NCBI GenBank assembly: GCA_032718475.1 | Contig: JAUCBJ010009097.1 | Location: forward strand, 83,821 to 147,820 | Source of the DNA: Nemertoderma westbladi | Taxonomy: Eukaryota > Xenacoelomorpha > Nemertodermatida > Nemertodermatidae | DNA length: 64,000 nt | Direction of reading: 5' to 3' | Shown here: piece after piece, positions 43,570-54,250 of the stretch | Layout of the letters: every line of letters begins with the position of its first letter | Position numbering within the stretch: the first letter of the stretch is position 1 | Made by a program: the position numbers and the translations under genes | The notes under the pieces: model-generated | What the model was told of the DNA's origin: nothing | Seen by the model: the letters and a program-made list of their open reading frames with translations, nothing else | The model's database searches: none

Positions 43570-44513
43570 AAGACAGAAAGACAGCAGCAGCGGCAGCGGC
43601 AGAAGTTGAAAGAAAAGCGGCAGTGGCAGCGGCAGAGGCAGAGGCTGAAAGAAAAGCGGCAGAAGCGGAAAGAAAAGCGGCAGAAGTGGAAAGGAAAGCG
43701 GCAATGGCAGCGGCAGAAGCGGAAAGAAAAGCGGCAGAAGTGGAAAGGAAAGCGGCAATGGCAGCGGCAGAAGCAGAAAGAAAAGAGGCAGAATTGGAAA
43801 GAAAGGTAGCAGCGGCAGAAGCGGAAAGAAAAGCGGCAGAGGCAGTGGCAGAAGCAGAACGGAGGGCGTCTGAAGAGACCACCCAACTAGAGTTGGAAAA
43901 TCTTCAAGAGAAGCAAGACTACATAGATAAACAGAGAACAGCTAGTCAGTGGCAGATGATAAGTCGATCTACTCCCAAGAGACAGGGATTTACATCATCT
44001 GATGAAGGCGATACAACAGATCCTGAAGGCGGAGGAAATAGATCTCGTCTCAGCAGGCGTAGAAGAACGCCCCACCGTCAGAAATTGCCTAATTTGCCCC
44101 CAGCTGTGAGAAGGCAACTAGCTAGCACAGACTTAGGTAGTACAGAACCCACAGACCAAATTATTAGAGTAAAAAGACTCCCTACTATAGTAGATGAGCC
44201 TGAAATAATTAGGCCTGTTCACGAAGCCACCCCCTCTGTGATAGAGACCCCTGTACTTCCAGAACCCAACTCTAAATTCCCTTTGCATAGCACTAAACTA
44301 CCTGTGCCCAGTAGAACAGTCCCTGAGACAATTCATGTCCTGGACGGCGAGCGAGACATCAACGCTTTATCGCCCGTCGTCCCTCGTCTACCCGCTACTA
44401 TGTTGGCGGCTCCCGCTTCGGCGGTCGAGTGGGTGGATGAGGGACGGCGGGGGATGGATCTCCTGCTCGGGCAGATGCAGGAGACAGTTCAAGGGAACAG
44501 TAAGGGAAAGTAG
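43563..44513 (+). CDS. Element 2 Gag extension: AERKAAE coiled coil and linker
   Basis: Open in the -1 frame relative to the preceding ORF. Residues encoded by about 43590-43870 form an alanine/glutamate/arginine/lysine coiled coil with repeats of AEAERKAAE and AEVERKAAMAAA, then a serine/proline-rich linker (STPKRQGFTSSDEGD). It ends near a Met/Gly-rich segment at TAG 44511-44513. The coiled coil would drive Gag assembly. Just before the stop the coding frame appears to move by +1. Confidence 0.6.
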   Translation, partial: RIEDRKTAAAAAAEVERKAAVAAAEAEAERKAAEAERKAAEVERKAAMAAAEAERKAAEVERKAAMAAAEAERKEAELERKVAAAEAERKAAEAVAEAERRASEETTQLELENLQEKQDYIDKQRTASQWQMISRSTPKRQGFTSSDEGDTTDPEGGGNRSRLSRRRRTPHRQKLPNLPPAVRRQLASTDLGSTEPTDQIIRVKRLPTIVDEPEIIRPVHEATPSVIETPVLPEPNSKFPLHSTKLPVPSRTVPETIHVLDGERDINALSPVVPRLPATMLAAPASAVEWVDEGRRGMDLLLGQMQETVQGNSKGK

Positions 44514-45798
44514 GTTAGAGTTGCAAGAAGTGCAGCAGAGTATCGCGTTAGAACGCGATAAATTAGTAAATACACAAAGGGGTATACCACCACCCCCTGT
44601 AACAATGTGTCAACCTGTTAGGTCTGAAGTATTTCATGCGCAAGGTGTGGAGCCTACACGCATCTATACTGCTAGTGAAGTAGAAACTCCTATAGTAAAC
44701 CCTATTAAGGGTAATTATAAACCTGTTGACAATGATATTCCATAAAGACCTGATAATAATCCGAGAAATTTATATACCAATAACTCGATATTAAATAACA
44801 CGATGGCCCAAGAAAGTTTTACGCGTCAAATGGCTAGAACCGAAGCCCGTCAAGCGGTAAAAGTGGGAGAGATCGTCAAGTTCAATGGAGATGAGATGAA
44901 ATGGTTACCTTTTAATGAATATTACAAAGATAACATACAGAACTCTGTACTATCTAACGGAGAGAAACTTAGATTCCTCATCGAGTGTTTGGAAGGACCT
45001 CCCAAGTTAATGGCGTTAAAGTTTATTGGACATCCAGATGGATTAAGACAAGTTTGGGATACACTAAACATCAGGTATGGTAATAGGACAAACATAGCTA
45101 GGTATTTGTATGCAAAATTAGTAGCGCCCCGAAAGTTCCTTAGCAGCGGGATTATAGAGTTTTCCGATGAGATTCAGGAGATCTGTAGACAACTAGATTG
45201 GTTAGGTAAGTCTCATGAATATCAGAGTTCCATGGTTATTGGAGCCGTAGCCTCTACTTTGCCCAAGGGTGGAGTAGGTACTCGCTGGGACAAGAAAGTG
45301 CTCTATATGATGGACCAGCAACAAAGAGACCCTACCATGGCTGATCTCATGTCATTCTTAAATGGAGAGGTAAGATTACAGCTCCTAAAGCAGTCCCGAG
45401 AGAAGACACCGGAAAATAAGGTAATTGTAAAACCCGTTTCTAGGAGAAAGGTCACCCCAGTGTGTTATACAGATGACGGCGAAAGCCAAACCTCTCAAGA
45501 AGAGAACAGCGGGAAAGACACCGAAAGATCTTACTATGTCAACAAGGCACCCAAGGATGTAAGAAAATGTAAGTCTCGAACCAGTGACAGGAGAGAACAG
45601 ACAACAAAAACTCCTCCCACGTCTCCTAAGAGAATTCAGGGAAGAAAGCCCGAGGAGAGAACAAGTGTGCACAACACTACACAAGGTAAAGTAAGTAACA
45701 TCAAACCAAAATGTGCGTTGTGCGACAGGCCCCACCGTTTAAGTGTGTGTGATGAATTCTTAAAGAAATCCCTAAAAGATAGACGCGAAGTCATGTAG
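44514..45798 (+). pseudogene. Element 2 Gag core (DUF1759-like) with first zinc knuckle
   Basis: The same frame is interrupted by TAA at 44743-44745, then opens at ATG 44803 (MAQESFTRQM). Core Gag features are VGEIVKFNGDEMKWLPFNEYY, LIECLEGPPKLMAL and WDTLNIRYGN, followed by a basic linker and CALCDRPHRLSVC (C-x2-C-x3-H-x4-C). The frame ends at TAG 45796-45798, directly before the second knuckle and without frame change. Confidence 0.75.
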
Positions 45799-46023
45799 GA
45801 TAAGCGGTTGTGTTATAATTGTCTCAGACAAGGACACCAACGGCGAACCTGTTACTCCGACGCAAGGTGTGCTAAGTGCGGCGCGAAACATCATATCTTA
45901 TTGCACACCGAATTCGAAAGAAACAGCCCGAGTCAGGTAAGTGAGTCCGAACTACATGTCCAATTCAGTGATGTGAACGACACTGACCACAGTTCTGAGA
46001 TGGAAGGATTTTACACAGACTAA
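45799..46023 (+). pseudogene. Element 2 Gag zinc knuckles 2-3
   Basis: Same frame as the preceding Gag core after TAG. It starts DKRLCYNCLRQGHQRRTC (a perfect CCHC) and then CAKCGAKHH. It ends at TAA 46021-46023, again with the frame kept afterwards. It would bind RNA as nucleocapsid. Confidence 0.75.
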
Positions 46024-47124
46024 TTCTCCGATGAAAACGAATCCTGTTATCAAATAAACACCGCAGTGTATCGAGCACTTACATATGAGACTGAAACCGA
46101 TAGTGAGCTCCCCCTAACTATTCCTGACCGACAACCATCTTGGAAAGCGCCAACTTCCAACGTAGGAATCCGAGAATTTCCCGTAGTGCAATTGAGAGTC
46201 CACGGGTTAAAAAAGAGCTATATAGTGAACGCCCTCCTTGACTCCGGCAGCACAGGAACATTCATCGACAAAGAACTAGCCGAAGACATCTTTGCTGGAC
46301 AACCCAAGTTCCGAACTAAGTTGAACCTTTCAGGAATTATGCAGGTTTGGAAATCTACAGTAGCTACAGACTACTATGTAGGCGCGTTGTCCACCCCCCA
46401 GGATGAACTAGGAGAACACAGTATAAGGTCAGTAAAAACGGTGGCGATAAATAACTTCGCTACCAGCCAAGTGGAACCTTATAACTGGGATGAAGATGAT
46501 TTCACCCAGCAGCATGAGATACCTAGATTCAACACCGACTACCCAGGGGTACAAATACTCATCGGCCAAAATGCGCATGAGGCGCTTGAGACATTAGAGA
46601 AACGGCCTGCTCAACCGCAACCACTGCAAACCTATGTGGGAAGAACTAGAGTAGGTTGGTACTTTACTGGACCTTCCCGTAGAACTCTCATGGAAAGGCT
46701 ACCTAAAGAACAAGTCTACCAGGTGAGTGAATGGGAAGAGGAAATCAGTGAGGGAGACGACACACCTGAGGGAACACCATACTCCTCAGATAATGACGAT
46801 ATTCATCAACTATTCGATGAGGAGAATACCATCGACCTCCTTACGGAAAATGAAACTTGGCAAAACCAAGTGAACCTGTGTCACCTCATCCATCCAGCGG
46901 GACAAGTCGATTACAACGACGAACTGAATGAAGTGATAGATCGTTACAATGTGAAGACTCGCGATGAACACGCCGTACGATTCTTTACTCAAGAGGCTGT
47001 AGAGCCCAATTCCTACGATAAGGCCCTATCGGTAGAAGAGGAAAGAGCCAAGCAGATACCGGAAACGACTACGGATTTGTCTAAGTATCCTGAGCACTTA
47101 TTTCGATCCATTGGGATTTATTAG
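46024..47124 (+). CDS. Element 2 aspartic protease (DUF1758-like) and linker
   Basis: Same frame as Gag. It holds VVQLRVHGLKKSYIVNALLD followed by the active-site block DSGSTGTFIDK (about 46240-46272) and PGVQILIGQNAHE, then TRVGWYFTGPS, matching BEL/Pao protease and its C-terminal block. An acidic linker (EEEISEGDDTPEG) leads to the region where RT should begin. The frame ends at TAG 47122-47124, where sequence jumps to the post-RT block. Confidence 0.75.
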   Translation, partial: FSDENESCYQINTAVYRALTYETETDSELPLTIPDRQPSWKAPTSNVGIREFPVVQLRVHGLKKSYIVNALLDSGSTGTFIDKELAEDIFAGQPKFRTKLNLSGIMQVWKSTVATDYYVGALSTPQDELGEHSIRSVKTVAINNFATSQVEPYNWDEDDFTQQHEIPRFNTDYPGVQILIGQNAHEALETLEKRPAQPQPLQTYVGRTRVGWYFTGPSRRTLMERLPKEQVYQVSEWEEEISEGDDTPEGTPYSSDNDDIHQLFDEENTIDLLTENETWQNQVNLCHLIHPAGQVDYNDELNEVIDRYNVKTRDEHAVRFFTQEAVEPNSYDKALSVEEERAKQIPETTTDLSKYPEHLFRSIGIY

Positions 47125-48038
47125 CCCAGTTATATTGATTGCTGGGAGTTTAGTACAACAAATGTGGCTTGAAAACCACTCGTGGGACGATCCACTTAAG
47201 GGAGAACTATTAAAGAAGTGGATGAAATGGGAAGATTCTCTACCATCCATCGAGAATTTTACAATTTCCCGTTCTTATTTTTGGTCACGTTCTCCCCACG
47301 TATTCCTATCAACTCCATGTGTTTGGAGACGCCAGCGACATGGGAATAGGTATAGTAGCCTACCTGAGGGTTGAAACTCCGGATGGAATTAAGGTCGCCT
47401 TGGTTACCTCTAAGGCCTTGATAAACAACAAGTTGAAAGTTCCTCGAGCGGAGTTAAAAGCAGCTCTATACGCTACAGCCATCGGCCGGAATGTAACAGA
47501 ACAGATCGACTATCCTCTGGAGAAAACTGTCTATTGGACCGATGCTTTACTCGTGTTAGAGTATATAACCAATGAAGTCTGTCAGTTCAGCGTCTTCGTT
47601 ACCAACAGAGTAGCCATTATACTTAGTCGCACGAAGATAGATCAATGGAGACATTGCCCTGGGACGATTAATCCAGCCGACATCGCCTCCAGGGGAGCAA
47701 CTCCACAAGAACTGATAGATACTCCAGACTGGTTAGGTGGACCCGACTTCCTAAGCAAGGAAGAGGATGAATGGCCTCCTCATCTTACCACGGCGGAGAT
47801 TAGACAAGCCAAGGGAGCGGAGAAAGTCAAACCTAAAACCCGGGCGAGTAAATCGAAGTTATTTAAACCCATGATAGATCTGTCTGTACTACACATTTCC
47901 GGAGACGACACTTTGGATCCAAAATCCCCCGCCACAAATAAGTCTGTTGTGGAAATCAGAGAGAGAGATTGGAAATCTGGAACACCAGACGTCTCGCAGG
48001 GACTCTCACCCCTCCTGCAGAGAGCGATACATCACTAA
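47100..48038 (+). pseudogene. Element 2 RT remnant (C-terminal only) and RNase H
   Basis: Immediately after the protease linker comes DPLGFISPVILIAG and WLENHSWDDPL, which in BEL/Pao Pol lies well downstream of the catalytic YVDD. The entire RT fingers/palm region is missing. After a frame change near 47310 the RNase H follows: HVFGDASDMGIGIVAYLR, VPRAELKAALYA and YWTDALLVLEYI, then ADIASRGA. The RNase H frame is open to TAA 48036-48038. The copy cannot reverse transcribe itself. Confidence 0.75.
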
Positions 48039-48107
48039 AGCTCCTGGAATCGGCTTTGTAAGGCCGTTGCTTATTTAAAGCGATGTTTTCATCATCACCA
48101 CTCCAGG

Positions 48108-49675
48108 ATGAAGATCGCTAGTGATACCGCTCCACTGATATCTGCGCAGGTCTATGTTGTTAAAGATCTTTCCAAATACAAGATATCAGACAGATTTCTG
48201 AAGGAGAGGATCAGTTACCAGGAGCATGAAGAAACCAATAAGCAGATACTGAGACTCCTGCAATGCTATGAGGATTCCGATAAGTATTTCCTGTTGTTGA
48301 GAAATCCACAGATGCGCTTAAGGGATCGTTTCTCTAGCACAATGATAGATGGGTTAATACGCGTTGGAGGAAGACTAACTAATGCTCCATTATCCTTTGA
48401 CACTAAGTTTCCCATACTCATTATAAATCTTGAAATACAAATCAAGATGATTGTAGATGTTCACAGTAAGCTTTACCATGCTGGTAGAGAACGAGTTCTT
48501 AGCGAAATTCGAACTCGCTATTATTTTCATAAACCCCATAGAGCTCTGAACCAAGTTCTTGGGAACTGTATACCCTGTAGGAAAGCATTCAGTAGGCCTT
48601 TAACACAGCGAGAGGCAGAATTACCTAGGGAACGAGTAAGCTTCTATGAACCACCCTTTACTAATACCGGTGTGGATTTATTTGGCCCTATTGAAGTATA
48701 TCGTGCCAGGACTATAGTCAAGCGATGGTGTGTCATCTTTGTCTGTATGACTTGTAGAGCGATCCATTTAGATAACGATCTATCTACCGACAGTTTATAC
48801 TGAGTCTACACCGACAGATCACTCGCTTTGGAACTAGCAACACGATGAGATCTGATAAGGGAACGAACTTCATTGGCGCCAACAATGAAATCAAGGCTTA
48901 CGTCAAAGATTGGAACCAAAGACAGGTGGACGATCAGCTAAGGGTAACAGCGTCTAGCTGGACATTCAACGCCGCCGACGCCCCTTGGTGGGGAGGAAGT
49001 TGGGAGAGATTAATGAGGAGCGTGAAGACCGCATTTCACTTTATAGTGCCATGCTGCGCGTATCTCACCGACGAACTTTTGCAGACGTTAATGGAGGAAA
49101 TCTCCGCCTATCTCAACAAGAGACCGCTTATGCCAGTCTCATCGAGTCCCGATTCCCTGGAAGTGCTAATACCCGCGCACTTCTTACTGAAGAAACCTGT
49201 AGCCATGCTCCCACGATCGGAAATTACGGACGGAGACAAATACTGCCGACAAACTTGGCAACTTATGCAGTTGTTATCCCGTCGTTTCGCTGACCATTTC
49301 GAAAAACATTACCTGCCTACGCTATAACTTCGAACTAAGTGGTTTGCGCAGCAAGAAAACGTCAGCGCCGGAGACATGGTCCTTATTGTGGAATCAGATC
49401 TTCCACGTAAGCGGTGGCAGACAGGTCGTATCATCGAGACTCATATCTCAGATGATGCTTTGGTGCGATCGGTAGAACTCGTCGTCATGCGACGTAACTT
49501 TAAGAAACCCGGAATTGTGTTCGAAACACAACAACTCAATCGCCCAGTTGGTCGTTTATGTTTACTAGAAAGAGACAGAGAACTCTCCGGAAACTATGGA
49601 AGGCAAGATACTCTTCGCACGACCACCTCCCTAATCCAACCAACATCCAGGGACTCCCCAACGTAACAGCGTCTG
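48108..49675 (+). pseudogene. Element 2 integrase and DUF5641-like tail, broken
   Basis: The first frame holds DGLIRVGGRLTNA, the HHCC finger (VHSKLYHAGRER...CIPCRK) and TGVDLFGPIEV (first catalytic Asp). A frame change near 48797 leads to RSDKGTNFIGA (second Asp) and WGGSWERLMRSVK (catalytic Glu). TAA at 49325-49327 interrupts without frame loss, after which KWFAQQENVSAGDMVLIVE and the DUF5641-like barrel follow to TAA near 49664-49666. Confidence 0.8.
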
Positions 49676-51365
49676 GAGTGGGTGTGTGACTATATTATTT
49701 TATATATTTTTATCATTTTATATTTATGTATGTGTTATTATGTACTTTTATTATAATCGTTTTCTTTAATTTTATTTAGTGGAATGTTATTTTAGCGATT
49801 ATCTAGTAGATTAGTGCAATAGAATAGTCTTATTACTTAATTACTTATATTATATATATTTAGTGCGACGGCGAGAAATAATTCTTTTTCTCTTTCCTTA
49901 CTGTCCGTATCATATTATAAATACATGACTACAGTAAGATGAAATGTCTGTACATATTAAAGTACAATAAAGCTCCTACTATACTCAAGTATTATTGGTA
50001 AGTAGAATATTAGGAATGCAAAGTTCAGATCCTCGTGTCTCGGCTAAGCCAAGCTCTGGGTAGACCTTGGAAACGACTTGCCTCTTCTCACTGACATTGC
50101 TTCTTGCAATATTGCTCTCATACCGTATATTAAATAATACATATAGTAGCGTGATGTCCCTTTAACAGTAGCGTACGACGCAAAATAAATCTGTTAAACC
50201 CTTTGACCATCTCTCATTCTAGTCGATTAAGATATCGCAGCACCCACCGATATACTTGAAAGACAAAATTCTAGAATCAGTGGTTAACGTCCCCAGACAA
50301 GTTCTGGAATAAACCGGTGCCCATCTTAAATGTTAACTATTAATATTTATAAAATCTGTCAAACAAATACAATAGAGTAAATACTTACAAGTTAACTCTA
50401 GAAAATATATAAATTAAAATCTGTTAAAATTTAGATCCTTTAAAATTCTAGTCGATTAAGATATCGTAGCACTTACCGATACTCTTAAAAGGACAAATTC
50501 CCTAGAATCAAGGATCCCAGTCCCCAGACATGCTCTGGAATAAAATTGTGCTTATTCCAACATTAAATAATAAAATTTACGGGAATAAATTTAAATTCAT
50601 CTCTTTTAATGAATTTGATAAATTGTCATTTTTATACAATTTATAACATTCCCAAAATTCCATTAATTAATAGATCATGGGAGCGGAGATTCACCCTATT
50701 AAGTATATTAGTGAGCGAGAATCTCCAATATATAGTCAATAGCCGATAAAATTCATAAAATCATGTATAAAGAGGAATATTGACAATTAAAGAATTACTA
50801 TTAAATAGCATCCCAGATCTGTATGCATGAGAATTACCCTAATTCTACTGCTAGCTTTCCATAATGTCACCATGGCAACAACCACGCTAGAATTAGAAGT
50901 GAGTTAAAAGAACAATAAAGCTTGCCCCATTGAATAGCATAAGGAATAAATAGCACACTGCTAGTATCCAAGGATACATAATAATAACGTGGCATTCTGG
51001 AAGGCACTTGACTAAAGGACAAATGGCCCGAATGTGTGCGGTTTGTGATAGTTGTGTGGAATTTGTGCGTTTATAGGTGAATGTTACTACTAAAGTGTGT
51101 TTACAGTAGCGAGTCGCAGTTGTGAAAGTAGCTCTACCTCTGCAGTAAGAACCTGAAGTAAATCTAAGCCCTTGGGATGGACAGTGGAGTGACTCGCGCT
51201 GGTTGTTGTTGTCGTTGTGCAGCTACTATGTTGGCGATAGGCACAGCGGCGACAGTACATCAGCGCTGAGGATCTTGCGCTGTCTGGGGGCCGTGAGGGG
51301 TAGGCAGCGACGCCCGCTAGCCTAATTATAACTAATTATAATATTGATAAACTCATATAGCAGCT
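49676..51365 (+). other. Element 2 post-pol noncoding region with duplicated structural module
   Basis: 1.7 kb without ORFs between pol and the accessory ORF. A two-hairpin module is present twice, at 50216-50307 and 50445-50538. The rest is AT-rich. Element 1 has a hairpin array in the equivalent place, so a role in expression of the accessory ORF is plausible. Confidence 0.6.
50216..50538 (+). repeat. Two copies of a two-hairpin module (229-bp period)
   Basis: Each copy has an outer stem attctag / ctagaat, an inner stem aag-atatcg or aag-(a)tatcg pairing with cgatat-ctt or cgata-ctt, and then a small hairpin ccaga / tctgg (loops caagt and catgc). The preceding word ctgttaaa is also shared. 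Sequence between the stems is diverged while the pairing is kept. Confidence 0.6.
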
Positions 51366-51812
51366 ATGACTGAGTTGATAGAAGATGATCTTGGTATCAG
51401 GGAGCGATATACTCTACCGTTGCAAGCGTTTGTTGATAGCTTAATACGCGGCGACGCTAGTCCCTCTACTACGGAGGATGATGGTCGTTATATCGAACCG
51501 CCAATGTCCCAGGAGCAACTCACTCGTGAATTGGACTATCGAAAATTCACTGCTCGCTATACGCATCGTAATGGTACGCATATGGACTTCTTAACTACTG
51601 GTCATCCTATCGATTTACACGATACGGACTATGTCGACACCGAAATGGAAATGGTCCTATTTAAATATCATACCCAGCGGAGTCGGAACGATAAACTGAG
51701 AATCGAATGTGAAAATTCTATTCGAACTCGACTTGAAAGAGAAGACGTTAAGGAACCGGATAAACGCAGTGACTCCAACGTATATTTGGAATTCTTGAGA
51801 GAAACATTGTAA
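51366..51812 (+). CDS. Element 2 accessory ORF, part 1 (148 aa)
   Basis: Starts at ATG (MTELIEDDLGIRERY) and ends at TAA 51810-51812. Acidic/basic mixed helical sequence with SQEQLTRELDYRKFTARYTHRNG and KYHTQRSRNDKL. No recognisable domain. It occupies the place of the exonuclease-like ORF in element 1, but I see no sequence similarity between them. Confidence 0.55.
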   Translation: MTELIEDDLGIRERYTLPLQAFVDSLIRGDASPSTTEDDGRYIEPPMSQEQLTRELDYRKFTARYTHRNGTHMDFLTTGHPIDLHDTDYVDTEMEMVLFKYHTQRSRNDKLRIECENSIRTRLEREDVKEPDKRSDSNVYLEFLRETL

Positions 51813-51819
51813 AACTGAA

Positions 51820-52280
51820 GAAAGATCACCAGCGTTTCCCCTACAAGACGTGCGTCTTTGGTATTATTGCGATGAATGCCCAAGACCCAACCAACAAACG
51901 GAAAGACATAAACATCCGCGGAGACGTTGCTCTAAACACAGTTTTACTCGCTATATTTACGGGAGTTTCGAGCGAAACTTGTTCAATGTATCACCTACGC
52001 TCGCTCAACTCAAACGATCCTTAAATAAACCTATGATCAGAGTTCCGGAATACTTGGTCAGACCTCCTCACTCCCTAGTGAGACCTCAGACTCTTGATCC
52101 TAATAGTATCACGGATCCTCCCGAACTGTACTCACTGTTCAAAGATCTAGTGTTACCCGAACAATTAGTCGGTGGCACTCCGGTTGTGGGCTCCCTAAAT
52201 ATTCGCCCATCTTACCTAGCCGGATTGGGACGCGGATATCTAATATCGCCATTCAACCGTATCATCGTCCCGGTTTAACC
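51820..52280 (+). pseudogene. Element 2 accessory ORF, part 2 (Cys/His-rich)
   Basis: In another frame (open from about 51829, no ATG) a VRLWYYCDECPRPNQ start is followed by HKHPRRRCSKH, giving a C-x2-C...H-x-H...C-x2-H cluster that could bind zinc. The rest has proline-rich PEYLVRPPHSLVRP. It ends at TAA 52276-52278. Probably a continuation of part 1 after a frame break. Confidence 0.45.
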
Positions 52281-52994
52281 CGATACAACCTGTCACCGAG
52301 GTGGAGGAGAGAGTTGTACGAAACGCGTTGGACACTATTCGTCAAAAGGTCGGAGAAGGAACCTACAATTGTTTAGGAAAACGTAAATTGCAGCAGCAAG
52401 TCCAAGCGGTAAACGAATTAGCTTTATCTCAGTTCGATCAGGAAATCCAGAATCTCTAAGAAGATATCGAACTTGGATGACTCTACTTTCTGCAAGAGTT
52501 TTGGACGAATGCTTTCAACAACAAGCGGAGGAAAATCAGCTAGAGGAGAAGCATATCGATTCCGATAGAGCCCGAGAACGCGAGTTGGAAAGAATCATCA
52601 AACTGAGGAAATTTCTCACTACACACGGTCCACCTACCGCTCTCGTGCAAACGACCCGTCAGGGACCAGTAGAGCTGCTGTCTTAAAACGCGCTCTCAAG
52701 GTTGTTCGACCTCGTTCCACTGAGGTTGATACCGATCTACGGGTACCTCGACCGGCGGATACACCGACCGTAATCCTAAACCTTCCGATGCAATTGTATT
52801 GCACCCTTCACCTAGGAGTTATAGCCCTCCTAGTAAAGTGGCTCGCCCCAAAGAGAAAAGGACTCTTGCTAGCCTCAAAAAACTGCGTAAACGCCGTCCG
52901 CGCAAGAAAGACTAACTGTTTAGAGTATTTTTATATTTTAGAAACTGTGATTTTTTATATTTTATAGAATTAAATCCTATTTTCTGGGAGCGGT
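52281..52994 (+). pseudogene. Element 2 accessory ORF, part 3, basic tail and polypurine tract
   Basis: Frames switch again. One reads FNPIQPVTEVEERVV and QQQVQAVNELALSQFDQEIQNL up to a stop near 52458. Next is an ORF with DSDRARERELERIIKLRKF (52477-52686), then a basic end with LASLKKLRKRRPRKKD and a stop near 52914. The purine-rich tctgggagcgg at 52984-52994 is the likely polypurine tract before the 3' LTR. Confidence 0.5.
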
Positions 52995-54213
52995 GTAAAG
53001 GCTTTTGCGGATATAACCAGTCATTTTTCTCCGCAATGAACTGTTAATTTGCTTTAGCGGACATAACAAGCCATTTTTCCCGCAAAGTACTGTGTAGGTG
53101 TTTTAGCAAACATAAAAAGCCATTTTTTCTGTATGTGTACTTTAGCGGACATAACAAGCCATTTTATGCCGCAATACGCCAAATACTCTTAACACAGTGT
53201 AATTCAGATGACGAAATCTATCAGCTGATTTAATGTCGATGTGGGGCTTTCTTAACTCTCTTTGTTCGGCTCACTCGACCAATCGGAGCGATTTTCATTT
53301 TATTTGCACAGAAGCCTACGGGAAATCGCGCAATGCATGACGGTCTTCGTTTACCTTTTCCTGAGCCCCAGAACATCGGCTTTGGAATTATTCTGAGTTT
53401 CAGACTTTAGCCAAACATTCGACGGCTTTGATTATAGGAACGTATAACTGTTATCAAACCAAGTCACGCAGTGTCAGACTCAAATCACCATACATTATTT
53501 TCACCTTTATTATTATTCACCGCATTATTTTACTTCTGTTTACTGTCAGTTATTAATTGTTAGAAGTTGATGGATATGTTGTTATATTTGGAGAATATCG
53601 ATAAATAATCATAAAACCCCAATCTTCTTGATATACTGAAGGTTAGAGAGACCGGTTACCTGTAGCAATTGCGACTTACATTATAGTGGTTTTGGAGTGA
53701 ATTGAATGCTATTTCATAATCCCTACATGTGTCAGTTACTATTCTCCTTATATATGATCAAATTTAGTGAAGGTCGGCAGATCAGTGTGCAGCAGTGTGC
53801 GGTAGTGTGCATGAGTGTGACAGATAACAAAGCATTTCCTAAAGAATGCGCTTTATACGAAAATCATTAGCCATCCCGTTGTGTTTAGTGTAAGTCATAA
53901 CTCTGTTTACATACTTAGAGCGCCACGTCCTAAAGGAACTGTTAATATTTCCCGAAAGTAAATAATATTTGTCAGAGATTATATATTAACGATCAATCGA
54001 ATAGTACAGTAAGTCTACACCGCAATAAGGTCAGAGCCTCCGAATCCAGTCTCCCTTAACTGTGGGTGAATGGTCGCGCATAGGCTGGCTTCGGCTAATG
54101 TAACTTTATATCTTATATGCAACAAATACTTGTTATAGGCTAAAGTCGATTTATAAACTAGAAGACACCTAAAATTAGCGGGTTAAACTGCTAAAGGTCT
54201 AAAAGCGCGAACA
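52995..54213 (+). repeat. Element 2 3' LTR
   Basis: Collinear with 39366-40572, about 18 substitutions, plus a local replacement near 53495-53520 (ttttcacctttattattatt-type insertion) that makes it 12 bases longer. Confidence 0.95.
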
Positions 54214-54218
54214 GTTAA
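54214..54218 (+). repeat. Target-site duplication of element 2 (right), GTTAA
   Basis: Identical to 39361-39365. Confidence 0.92.
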
Positions 54219-54250
54219 GCTGCGAAACTTGACAGTTATCTCCTACGGGG

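Larger units (their letters stand above)
39366..54213 (+). mobile_element. BEL/Pao LTR retrotransposon, element 2 (14.8 kb)
   Basis: 1.2-kb LTRs (TG...CA) and a 5-bp target duplication frame gag, protease, RNase H and integrase in BEL/Pao order. The long interior includes a 1.8-kb leader, two small overlapping leader/Gag ORFs, a coiled-coil Gag extension and an accessory ORF region between pol and the 3' LTR. The RT palm region with the YVDD box is absent, so this copy cannot be autonomous. LTRs differ by about 18 substitutions in 1.2 kb plus one small indel, fewer per base than in element 1. Several in-frame stops and frame changes are present. Confidence 0.95.

Noticed and set aside
43386-43886. 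Phe/Cys-rich minus-strand ORFs resembling a membrane protein
   Set aside because: Complement of the AERKAAE coiled-coil repeat in element 2 Gag.
44490-44520. Programmed +1 frameshift at aag-tag-g in element 2 gag
   Set aside because: No recognised +1 signal; a simple indel explains it equally well, so it is only noted as a frame break.
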